Assembly (NCBI GenBank): GCA_964017235.1
Contig: OZ024938.1
Span: 14,065,454-14,129,453 of the forward strand
DNA: 64,000 nt
Direction of reading: 5' to 3'
Origin: Sabellastarte sp. h YS-2021
Taxonomy: Eukaryota > Annelida > Polychaeta > Sabellida > Sabellidae
The first letter of the stretch is position 1. Each line of letters opens with the position of its first letter. The notes beneath the pieces were generated by a model that worked only from the letters and a program-made list of their open reading frames with translations, ran no database searches and was not told where the DNA came from. The position numbers and the translations under genes were made by a program. Positions 54,701 to 64,000 of this stretch are shown here, one piece after another.

Positions 54701-57634
54701 TGTGTTTGGTGTAGTCAACAACTGAACACTACAAAGCAAGTAAACAGAATGTTCAGATTCACACAGCAATATAATATATATCACAGGTATAAACAAAAGC
54801 AGGCATCTTGTCAAATGATATTGCAGATATTGCCTAGAAGTCACAAAAAACAAAAAAAAAAACCCCAACAAATTCTGGATTCGTGATCCAGATTCAGACC
54901 ATCTTTGAGGACAGTCCACTGTATTTCAGAGACACTGAAAGGATGTTAAGCAGTTATTACTATTATAAGTCAGAGACAGTTCAAAGATATTTCTCTTTAT
55001 TTTGTCTGCATAACTTGTTTGATCTGCATTGTTAAAAGGGCTTTGGAATTAACCAATCTATCTTTCCTATACTTTATTGAGGTCATCAGTTGTGACTTTG
55101 TTTCTTTCTTTATTAAGACAGTAAACTTCCAAATGCATTTGTGTTAGTTATTGGACGAAATTCACTAAGATTGTCAAATTATATCTAAAGGCGTTACCCT
55201 ATTGAGCTTTTGTTACACTTGCATACCCTGTAAAAATTGTTGTGGTACTATTTATTTACAACAAGAGTTAAATTCTCATCAAAAGAAGTGTTTCTAGGTT
55301 CCTTGTATTGTCAAAGTACTTGTAACCCTTGTACAATAAAACTAGTATTGTCTCTTGTGGTCATCATATATCTCCCAAAGATGTGTAAAGTCCATCAAAG
55401 AAGGTCAACATCAATATGAACAGTGAACCAACAAACAAGCTACAGTCACTATCACAGTCATTAATTTGAATGGCTTTATCCAATCTATAGACATAGTACA
55501 AGGTTCTTCCTGAGTGCACTATGATTCTGTAAGAACAATTCCCTCCATTGAGAGTATAAAATTCAGACTATTGAAAAAATGCACTCATTCAGAGGATACA
55601 AAATTTGCACGATGTAAATTTATTTATTTATTTGGGGTTTTTACGTCGCTTTCAACACTGTACAGGTCATATCACAATGGGTAGTTGGAAGGGCAGAGGA
55701 AACCAGTACATACAGTTCGTCAGGGTTCTGTACTGTAAACTGCCAAACAACGGCAAGCAACTACCAGCTTTCCCACTTGAGGCCATGCCGGGAACCGAAC
55801 CCCGGCCTCAGAGGTGGGAGGCGAGAGTGTTACCACTCTGCCACCGTGGCCCCTTGCACGACATAAATGTTTGTGAGAAACTCTATTCAGTCTGGTGTAT
55901 TTGAGCAAAAAAGTAAACAAATAGTAATCCTAGACAATACTCTAATGAAAAACCTTATTCCTTTTTCCACCATTAACTCCACACTGTGACAGTTACCTCT
56001 TTGTGACTGGTTCCCACGCCTCTCATAAACACCCACTGTTCACTGGCTGTTCTAGTCTGTGTACACTGCACTGGACTGCATTCTGCCTATATTAAAATAA
56101 GAAAGCAAAATATAAGGATTTTCCAATATAGTACAAATAAATCTACAAGTTCTCACCAAATCCTTTTTTTGTGTGTGTACTATATGGGTACAGTATGATT
56201 TCATGAGAAACAGACAGCCCTGACCTGTAAGTAGTTTCCAATTCATATTGAAATGGTCAGGTTAATGAGGGTTACAAAGACTTGGAGCAAGTTCAGAAAG
56301 AAAAGTCCTAGGCCAAAACAAGCAAGATAATGATCTTGACTTGCCAAGATTGTCAAAAACTCAGGGGAAACTCGCTTGATTTACCAGGAGTATAAGTAGA
56401 TATATAAGTTGATAATTCAAGAAAGTTTTCTCCACTTATGTAACACCTCAGTTAATAATGACTATTGTGGAGTTAATAAGTTGACAGATGTAAGAGTAGT
56501 TTTGTTTGTGGTGCTTACGCTTTCATACAGTTCTGAAACCATGCTTTTTTGTAGCACTGGGATTATAAGCAAAGGGATTAATCACTATAAACGTGTGATA
56601 AGATTAATGTAGATAAGATATGCTTTACAGTCACAACCCAGCCCATCATGTGTATACGAGTTATATCGAAATCAAACTCTCACAGGACTTTGGGGGGGTA
56701 TTTGTTGCATTGATTATCATCAGTTTAGTTTTATTATCATTTGAAATTGAAGTACATTGTTTCCTCATTGGAGGAGATATTTTATAACTGTTTATTTGTC
56801 GGTTTGTCAGTTTGTCTATTTGTTAGCAGGTAGTGTAAATATTACTGCTTGGAACTTCATCGAAAAAATCAGAAGGGTCTAGTTGGTTCAACTTAGATAT
56901 CCCATTAAAATTGAGAGTGATTTGGATCACTGCCTAGATACATGCTTGGCGGAGGTCTATACTCTCCTAGTGCTCTTGCTACTTAAAATATATCAAATTC
57001 ATTGCCTTATATATACAAATCTATTTATTGTCTCATATATTTAAGTAAAAGTGTTCTGTTTCATAATCTGGTTAAACTTACAATTAAAACTTTGCCTTTC
57101 CATCTTCATGAAACCTAATATTAGGTTGGTATTTCAGGAAAAGCCTTTTGTCTAACCATTTTTTCTAGAGTGTGCCCTTCCTGAAATTGAGAGTTTAAAG
57201 GTTAAGGCTTACGCTTACCATCTTAAATTTGTATCTCATCTTATCAAACTTTCATAACACTTTATGTTTGTACCAACAGAGTGTAGTTCACATTACATAA
57301 AGAAAAGTACAAAGCACTTCTACAGCGCACACCTTAGCCAAGGCAAGCGAATATCCCCATCTGGTAATGTCATCCAAATACTGCTTTTCTATTTTAACCC
57401 TCATAATCAGAAGCAAGACCATGGTGAAAATTACTGAAACTCAGACTGTTGAAACTTTGGGATTTTTCATATCCATAGTATAGTCCGGATCTTTATCCAA
57501 ATCCAATCAGTTATCTTTGGTTCAGGTGGCAGTGTGGCACACACATAAAAGATCAAAAAGATGTGATCATTAGTGTTGGAATAATTGTGAATACAGACAG
57601 ACAGACAGGCAGACAGACGGGCAGACAGGCGGGC

Positions 57635-57703
<69 letters not shown>

Positions 57704-60700
57704 GGCAGGCAGGCAGATGAACACACCTCAAAACATACCCTCCTTGGTTGAGGTAAGTATGGTTCAAAGCCAGATAGCCTTGCGACACACAAGGGCAAAT
57801 AGGGCATTTAAAAATTAAAGGTTAACAAAAATCTGGTTGAATAATAAAATGATATAATATTTTATGAATCTAAAAACGATATTTACAAAACAGTGAATAG
57901 TAAAATTCCCTGAAATACTTAGTTCATAGCCTCAGGGAAAACATATGTTTCTGCATATATGTTGTTAGTTGGAACTGTTTGAGAATTCTAAATAAATGTT
58001 ATTTAGAAAGCCTACACCTAACTTACTGAGTGTGACTTAAAAGAGACTATTCCACGCATAAATTACCATATTCTTACCGGATGAACTTTGCCTGATTATG
58101 ATTCTTTGATTTAATAACACATTTTCTGTTTAAGAATAGTTTTTTGTACCTCGTACATTTGGGTACATGTAAATATATACGTATTGGCCTTGATAAAGGC
58201 TGAAAACTAGTGCTGCTATCACCTATCAATATCATCTTTAATGGTTCTAAGTATCAATATTCATATTTAAAGTGTTAAGTTGATTTCATTTATGTAAGTT
58301 TTATGTTATTATCAACACACTGTATATGTTATATCATGATAAGGGCAGATACAAGGTCAGAGGAAACCAGTATGTACTTGTTGGTTAAGATTCTGCATAG
58401 TAAACTGAAAGGTATCAGTCAGCTACTACCAACTTTCCCACATGGGTTTGGTGTTTGAGCCACCGACCTCAGGTATGGAAGGCGAGTGTGTTAACCACTA
58501 CACGACCAAACCTACCCCAGCCCCTTGCATTAATCTCTGCCCCGATCCCACCCTCTCGCATTACAAGTGTCAAAGTTTAACGTACTTTTGTAATACATAG
58601 CAGTTAAATACTAGAATCATTAACTAGTATTTTGTGTGATTTCCTTTTAGACAGAAATTGAAATTTTTAAGGTTGATTCAAATATTTTTAAAAGCTATTG
58701 GATAAACGAAGCATAAATGTAGAAGTAATGAGAGGCATTTTGTGGCAAGAAACCATCAATTGGTGTTGATAATAGGCCCTGACTTTGAGGAATGCATTTT
58801 CAGTCCAACTTATAACTTAGTTTCCCACTATGAAATAAATAGTCATATCTCAGAGGCGAAATTATGTGGATTTAGTATTGATAACCAATCCTGGCATTGG
58901 TGATCGCATTTTCAACACTAACTGCACTAGTACTATAGTTAGTTTTCTGATATAACAAATGCAGTTAAACTTCAAAACAAGAATCAATAAAAAACATCGA
59001 AGTACACTTTTCGACATGAAAAAAAGTAATTCTTTTTAGATCACAAATCATGTAGAAAATAGGAAAATATGTGATGGAAAATGCTAGTTGCTAACACTTG
59101 CGATAATCATCCACTTGGTAGAACAAACGGGAACAACTGCTAGATTTTAAAGATCTATTTGCAAATGAGAGCTATAGACTTATGGGGTGTATTGGCGAGA
59201 AAATGTGAGCGGAGATTAACAAAGAGGAAAATGTTTATAAAAATATTCAAAGCATAATTCGAAGGTCGCTGTTCGTTTTTTTTTCTGAGAGTCAAAGCTG
59301 ATAAAGGAGTGTAACATTTTGTCATATTTTATATGCCAGAGTAAATAAACTGTCTTTCTTTGCGTAAATTCCATGTCTGATCAAAGGTACTTGTATTTCA
59401 GTGTAAGTTTGAACAGAGAAGTCAAATCAAACTGTGTGTGTAATGTGCTTTAGACATAAGTGTGAACCAACACTGCTCTACCCTTATTGTAGCCTTGCTT
59501 AAGGCTCAAATTTGTACCATATGTTTTCATACTTCTACACAGATACATGTATTTGGTATTAATAAAGTCCCCATACATGCTAGGTTATATAAACTGGGCA
59601 GACTGTAAATCCAGTACATCTAAATGTAAGAGTGCATTATGCAAAATAAACATTTTTTTCCCGTGTATTTTCTCTTAATTACAAGGGTACTTGAGCCTTA
59701 CGCAAGGTTACACTTGTTGTACATGACACATCATACAGGCCTTGTTATTCATCACAATTTAAACTCTTTTAGCCTATTTCAGGCACAAAAACTTCAACAA
59801 ATTCATCATAAAACAAGATCACTCGGATAGTGCATACATCCGCCAAGGTATGTGATAATAAGTAAATGGGAAAATTTAAAGTTTGTTTGCATCCAGAAGG
59901 TGATCAAGATCACTCTCAAAATTTTATGGGTTAAACCAAGACCCATCTTCTGACTTTTTCTTTGTTTTTTGGTGGGGGGGGGGGGGGGGGGGGGATTCAA
60001 CTAGTAGTATTTGCATATTCCTTTTTTTGCACATAAACAGGCAAACGAACAAACAGACAAATGGTCATGAAAATAATATCTCCTCTGAGGTAATAAATCT
60101 AAGAAAATTAAAATTGTGCATTAAGATTTAGAAGGAAGTAGCATTGAAACAAAGACAAGTAATTGGATTTTTTGATCTATTTATCAGTTTCCTGTCATAT
60201 TTTGGACAAGCCATAATTATTTCCAAAATATTCTGTTATGGACTCGGTTTGAACCCACCATCGCAAAGGCGAGAGTCGGGTTGTCATTTGCCAAACTGAC
60301 ACTGAGAAACGAATAGTTTATTATTAGTTTAGTTTATTATAGTGACATGTATTATGTTGACAAGGATTATACAAAAACTATTAAAGTAATACCCAGCCCA
60401 GAATAACAGGTATTTTGTAAGGGACCATTTCTTAAAGCACCATGGTATGATCTAGTCTTGAGTTGAAAATCAGTCACTTACCTCTAATTTTACTGCAAGA
60501 CCACTGAGTTCCACACAGAATTGCCTGAAATAAATTAAAAAAAAATCACTGGACATATTATGTCACATATATAGCTTGGAAAGTGAAATGTTGAATGTTA
60601 TATATATTATGCACAACAAACTTGACACAGACGATTGAATTTTGGACAATGGTCCCAGCCTGTATTGTGTGAAAGATTAAAGAAACAAGACTGAAATATT

Positions 60701-62527
60701 ACCAGCATATGTGTGATGTAATCCCCCTCATTACATATCTTAATGCTTAAATTGTCATTGGCAACACTACTATATTTCCGGGAATGTGTCAAAACCATAA
60801 CAGCTGGACAAGTGGTAGCCGAAATGACAGAAATAAATAAAAAAATTTATCTGGAAGAACTATTTAGTAATGATTCCGATTTTTTGTCAATTTGGGGTCC
60901 TGATTTTAAGTAGACAATGCATCATTGCCTTAAAAAGCACGGAAAAATAATATTTGATTTGAATTTCTTTTGACAAAATACACTTATAGGTTGTAATCAC
61001 TTGAGTCAATGCATATTTTAATAACAAACCCACATAATTGTTTTCATAACAAGCAGAAATGAAAGTTTTATGTTGAAGTTGAGACAACCTAAGGAAGTTA
61101 GCAGTAATATACATTCCATAAAATAAGGATGGGTTGAAGTTATAAGATGCTGGTACAGAATGCAAATGACTAAATAACTTATTCAGAAATGTGATACCTT
61201 TTTAGCTTTTTTTACAAGATGTTACTTTAGTGTGAGGTTTGCCTGTTTGCTTGCAGATGTGTTTTTGTTCCAGAGTTATGACAAATACAGTATTGATTGT
61301 AACATGAAAAAAGCCTAAGTCCTGCATTATGTTATACAGGATGCGTCTGAAAACATCTGTTCTTTTATATAACTGTCATCGGATGACGGATCTTAAACCA
61401 AATAACTTTATAACCGTAAAACATTGTATACTTTTAGATTTCAGGAGTAGTCGATTACTTGTGAACATCATTCAAAATTATGTCATACAGTTGTATCAAA
61501 GATTACAAACTGATAACACTGACACACAGATGATCAAAATCCACCCATAAATGAAGATTTTATGGTTATTTGGATTTCTGAATGAATGGGGCCCGGCCAA
61601 GTTTACAAAACAAATGTAGATGGGTCCGAGTTGGCGGGGCCCAGTTGACCAGTTTCTAATCTTCTTCCAGACATCCTTAATTGCCATATACAATGTATCT
61701 CAACTTTGCAGAGTTTTTATGCAAACAGTAAATTCATGATTTATGTAATCAGGATAATTGATAGAAAAAATAGGTTTTTTTTGCAAGCTGTATGCTGATT
61801 GGATTTACATGCAACTCATGACCAACAACTCGTACACAAACAATTTATAAGAATAAACATTATTTCTGCTTGAATATCAAATACTTGTATATGCAGCTCA
61901 TAATATTTATGAAGAAATATAAGATCACTCAATTATGTGGGGTTTTATCACAATATTTTACGTTTAACAAATAGGAACACTGCTTAAACAGACAGAAGTC
62001 CGTGGAGTTTACTTCAATATTTTAAAATAAAATATGCAAATTGGGAGGGAAAAAACGTGAGCAGACAGAGTCAGTTGTTTCCTGCAATATTTAAAAAAAA
62101 TCTTGGTAACGAGTTGTTGGTAACGAGCTGCCATGGTCACGAGATGCTCGTATACCGCTGATTGGACATGTGCCTATTTGGAGATTGATTTCACTTAGAA
62201 AGTACCTTAATTATATATCGCACAAAAAAGGCATGTAAAAAGTTATATGATTATTTCTCCTTTAAAGTCTGTTTCTTATATTCACTTGTAACAATGCATG
62301 TTTTAAATCAAAGAAATCTACGTCTTTAGAGATAAAACAAACAAAAATAAGGCTTCTGTATTTAAGCTATACCAATTTAAGGGAGCAGTATTTAGACTGT
62401 AAATTTACACAACACTGTCAAATGCTTACCATAGCTCCGCCTCTCTGGTGGCTTGTACTTGAGGAAGAGTCACTTTTAGTCCAGTTTTCTGGATATTTCT
62501 CTCTGACGTCATCTGGATATCTGGCAT
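51616..62527 (-). CDS. MOB4-like: MOB4/phocein-like protein, six coding exons
   Basis: Exons 62527-62430, 60524-60482, 56086-55997, 54728-54652, 54071-53960 and 51741-51616 splice with consistent phases and GT/AG ends into 181 aa. From residue 34 on, [74 protein letters not shown] and [15 protein letters not shown] follow MOB4 in order and, as recalled, match its exons 4-8. The MOB zinc ligands are kept (C50, C55, H127, H132). MOB4 is a scaffold of the STRIPAK phosphatase-kinase complex. The usual N-terminal ~80 residues (through ...YEHLR) are absent; an unrelated 32-residue exon replaces them. MOB4 is normally very conserved, so this reads as a diverged paralogue. A missed exon is possible. 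Confidence 0.82.
51912..52473. mobile_element. MITE in MOB4-like intron
   Basis: Left end ggagccgctttcacaaagag and right end (inverted) ggggtcagtttcacaaaagg are imperfect inverted repeats. The interior has several 'gacttaggctaagtc'-type palindromes. Related to the hairpin element at 21037. Confidence 0.7.
52474..52602 (+). mobile_element. tRNA-like SINE family 2, forward copy
   Basis: Starts against the MITE end with 'agtctagcgatcag'. Then 'gtcatctaatcacaggctg', 'gtgtgggttagactccc', 'acaagtgacaaagctgaaga' and 'aaaaccaaaactttac'. Confidence 0.7.
52603..53477. other. MOB4-like intron, no exon; (GAT/AAT)n run
   Basis: Non-coding, with a trinucleotide run (gatgatgataataataat) at 52972-53009. 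Confidence 0.5.
53478..53717 (-). mobile_element. SINE family 1 in MOB4-like intron
   Basis: Reverse copy with a full tRNA-like head (ggggctacggtggcagagtgg on minus). A perfect 13-bp target-site duplication, tgtataacattta, lies at 53465-53477 and 53718-53730. A fairly young insertion. Confidence 0.94.
53960..54071 (-). CDS. MOB4-like: MOB4-like exon 5
   Basis: Completes Arg103 and encodes [20 protein letters not shown] and [17 protein letters not shown], with the two zinc-ligand His. Acceptor AG at 54073-54072, donor GT at 53959-53958. Confidence 0.9.
54072..54651. other. MOB4-like intron 4, no gene
   Basis: Plain A/T-rich intron sequence; no element recognised. Confidence 0.5.
54652..54728 (-). 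CDS. MOB4-like: MOB4-like exon 4
   Basis: [25 protein letters not shown] plus two bases of Arg103. Matches the CPAIDYTRHTLDGAACLL region of MOB4. GTAAG donor after 54652. Confidence 0.9.
54729..55619. other. MOB4-like intron 3, left part
   Basis: Non-coding up to the SINE at 55620. No element recognised. Confidence 0.45.
55620..55853 (-). mobile_element. SINE family 1 in MOB4-like intron 3
   Basis: Reverse copy with a complete head (ggggccacggtggcagagtg on minus). 15-bp target-site duplication ttgcacga..taaat at 55605-55619 and 55854-55868 with two mismatches. Confidence 0.93.
55997..56086 (-). CDS. MOB4-like: MOB4-like exon 3
   Basis: Exactly 30 codons: [20 protein letters not shown] then [10 protein letters not shown]. 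It holds the two zinc-ligand Cys (C-x4-C). The MRGVG stretch departs from the LCAAH of MOB4. Confidence 0.9.
56087..56759. other. MOB4-like intron 2, right-hand start, no gene
   Basis: Non-coding; a G-run lies at about 56691. No family element recognised. Confidence 0.4.
56760..56985 (+). repeat. Dispersed repeat family X, forward
   Basis: Shared boxes with the reverse copy at 59805: 'gaggagatatt', 'tttgtc.gtttgt', 'attgagagtgat.t.gatcac' and 'cttggcggaggtctatactctcctagtgc'. No coding content. Confidence 0.65.
57594..57716. repeat. (CAGA)n microsatellite
   Basis: About 30 tetranucleotide units with CAGG and CGGG variants at both ends and a pure core at 57637-57700. Long cysteine- and leucine-rich frames across it are artefacts of the repeat. 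Confidence 0.98.
57717..58299. other. MOB4-like intron 2, no gene
   Basis: A/T-rich, nothing recognised. Confidence 0.45.
58300..58515 (-). mobile_element. Old SINE family 1 copy
   Basis: Reverse and strongly diverged. 'atcaacacactgtatatg', 'gaggaaaccagtatgtact', 'cagctactaccaactttccca' and 'gcgagtgtgttaaccact' match the family in order. Confidence 0.8.
58516..59804. other. MOB4-like intron 2, no gene
   Basis: Two ~110-bp diverged units near 58760-58945 share 'ttg.tgataa', 'gaatgcattttca' and 'actta'. Nothing else is recognised. Confidence 0.4.
59805..60115 (-). repeat. Dispersed repeat family X, reverse, with a 21-base G run
   Basis: Reverse relative of 56760-56985 ('atagtgcatacatccgccaagg', 'gatcaagatcactctcaaaat', 'aatatctcctctgaggtaata'). 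An unbroken G run occupies about 59974-59994. Confidence 0.65.
60116..60481. other. MOB4-like intron 2, next to exon 2
   Basis: Non-coding; no element recognised. Confidence 0.4.
60482..60524 (-). CDS. MOB4-like: MOB4-like exon 2
   Basis: A 43-bp exon: one base completing Trp33, then [15 protein letters not shown]-rich tract and CAG acceptor at 60527-60525; GTAAGT donor at 60481. Confidence 0.9.
60525..62429. other. MOB4-like intron 1, no exon recognised
   Basis: A search by eye for the missing MOB4 exon (ending ...WKYEHLR) on the minus strand found nothing. No ordered repeat stands out. Confidence 0.4.
62430..62527 (-). CDS. MOB4-like: MOB4-like exon 1 (atypical N-terminus)
   Basis: ATG 62527 begins [20 protein letters not shown] and runs 32 codons plus two bases, so that TG+G makes Trp33 across the junction. 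GTAAGC donor at 62429. The phase fits exon 2 exactly. No resemblance to the MOB4 N-terminus. A CRE-type palindrome TGACGTCA lies within it at 62504-62511. Confidence 0.6.
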
Positions 62528-64000
62528 TTTCAGTTTGATAAAATCCCGCCGGGTGAAATTTCTTGTCAAATTATGCCACAGAAATGCGACAAAATAAATC
62601 TCTTGACAAAATCAACCAAGTATGTGATTGAAGTTTTCACTCAATAAATATCCAAACCATATGCAAATAACCAATGTAAATAATCCATAAACTTTGTAAG
62701 TTACTTTGTTTTGATAATACTATCACAGTACTTATGTCACTACAACCTATGTATGTAGAACATATTTTATTGAAACTGTTTTTTTTTCTGAAATAGAGGG
62801 CTTCAAGCACTACACCCACTCACTTATGCAACTCTTTCGTCAGCTAAGACTATGTGTCAGCTAGTCTATTAGATCATACAAAATATGTCATCAGTTAAAA
62901 CCGTTATAAGTCTATCTTAATCTGACACAGTCAAACAGCACATTAACACGACATTAACATCACCACTTATTATCACAGCATGAACACAACTTTCAATAGC
63001 ACAGTACCTGCCCAGGTTGTTTTGTGTATTCCTAATTCTGTCATTTAAGTAATCTCTTTATACAATCTCCTCTCATTCAAGTGTCCCGTTTATGAATACA
63101 TCCAAGCAAACTGTGAATATTCTGCCTGCAAAATAATATTTCTATAAACTATTGTTTCAGAAGACTGAATTCCCTTCTGTATCATATATTGAATTGTAAT
63201 TAGAATTTAACCTCATTGAATGTTAATTCAGTGCAATATATATTAGCATAAAGTGTGTTTGCTATCAGTAAAGATTGCAATTTCACAGTTCCAATACACT
63301 ATACAAACTGTAAATCTCCATGTTTTATTCCTGTGTAATATCTGTTTATCCCAGGAAAATTATGAAACGGAACTAATGGAGACTAATAGATAATAAAAAG
63401 CCACTTTTTGTTGTTTATTATTCATCTATGTTTAGTGAGATAAACAAATATTTACGTTTTTCCGACTTTAGGTTCTATCATCCATTACATAAATATCAAC
63501 AAGCCCACATGTTTATAGAAGTCTGTCTCAGTTTGCTTTTCACTGTCCAATCAAATAACCTCTTACCTATGGGTCATCACTTCCGTGTGAGAGACTGTTT
63601 ATCACAATACACCATTAAAACAAAATCTTAAACTTGGTTGTTACAAACTTACTGACAGTATTAAATTTCATTAAGTAAAACTCCAAATCTAATTTGAAGA
63701 TAAATTAGTATAAATTCTTTTCACTTGTTTCAATATGTTGAATGTAAATAAAAAGGTTTAAATGATTTATCATGAAAAAAAAGACATCTTTGAACTTAGG
63801 GCTGGGTCTTAATCTGGGTTTAAGTAATTCGAGCATAGTTTCCCTTAATGGCGTGAGAAAATATCACCTAATAAGTAATGACATATTTGGCAAGAATTCC
63901 CCAGTGGCATTATGTAGATTGGCTTATATTTTCTTCCGCCTGACAAAAAGGGGTCTGTGAATGGTATGTCTATTTAGTTTTATAAGAACAAATAATTGAA
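62528..64000. other. Right flank, no gene seen
   Basis: A/T-rich. A GCCGGGCGGG-like patch (cccgccgggtg) at about 62546 lies just upstream of MOB4-like exon 1 and may belong to its promoter region. No exon, RNA gene or ordered repeat is recognised to the end of the window. Confidence 0.4.

Noticed and set aside
57594-57716. CRISPR-like regular array
   Set aside because: A simple tetranucleotide microsatellite with no spacers, in a eukaryotic intron.
57467-57807. Overlapping Cys/Leu/Val-rich and Arg/Gln/Thr-rich open frames
   Set aside because: They are read-through of the (CAGA)n microsatellite in all frames; no start context, no family match.
59639-60000. Small open frames near the G-run
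   Set aside because: Short, proline-run containing and overlapping a dispersed repeat; no support.

Overview
The window is animal nuclear DNA, A/T-rich and intron-rich, most likely from a mollusc and probably a bivalve. The support is split genes with GT/AG introns, tRNA-derived and 5S-rRNA-derived SINEs, CR1/L2-like and L1/Tx1-like LINEs, hAT-like and hairpin MITEs, and DIRS-type retroelement fossils. The species cannot be fixed from the sequence. Only two host gene families are visible, both on the minus strand: a tandem array of flavin-containing monooxygenase (FMO) genes (about 13.4-46.5 kb) and a diverged MOB4/phocein-like gene (about 51.6-62.5 kb).

FMO array. Each gene has three coding exons joined by phase-0 introns. 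Copy C (39624-46457, 526 aa) looks intact. Copy B (22051-33115, 528-536 aa) is open throughout but has Ser for the middle Gly of the NADPH-binding GxGxxG. Copy A (13439-16581) is a pseudogene with frameshifts and deletions; its third exon is not seen and probably lies left of the window. A and B sit in a recent duplication of at least 10 kb (copy A 2219-22281, copy B 28451-39861). The right edge of that duplication falls inside exon 3, so the exon 3 used by gene B looks like a recombinant. The 5' flank of C (to about 49.3 kb) is an older, diverged relative of the A/B flank.

Mobile elements. A 9,999-bp L1/Tx1-like LINE (2682-12680) sits in copy A, bounded by an 18-bp target-site duplication; the matching site in copy B is empty. 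Its ORF1 is intact and carries, after the usual coiled coil, RRM and C-terminal domain, an extra C-terminal domain that reads as an IMPACT/YigZ (UPF0029) fold. A 3.6-kb spacer of tandem repeats separates ORF1 from a broken ORF2, which has itself taken a SINE. A CR1/L2-like fragment (38328-39430) inserted into copy B only. The rest of the intergenic and intronic space holds SINEs of at least three types, a 1.24-kb hAT-like MITE with AAGTAC subterminal repeats, a hairpin MITE, decayed L1 pieces, DIRS-type fossils and microsatellites.

MOB4-like gene. Six coding exons encode 181 aa. Five match exons 4-8 of MOB4/phocein (recalled from the family), but the usual N-terminus is replaced by an unrelated 32-residue first exon. 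Beyond it (62.5-64 kb) no gene is seen. The most novel item is the ORF1-IMPACT fusion, followed by the exon-3 recombination junction and the diverged MOB4-like paralogue.
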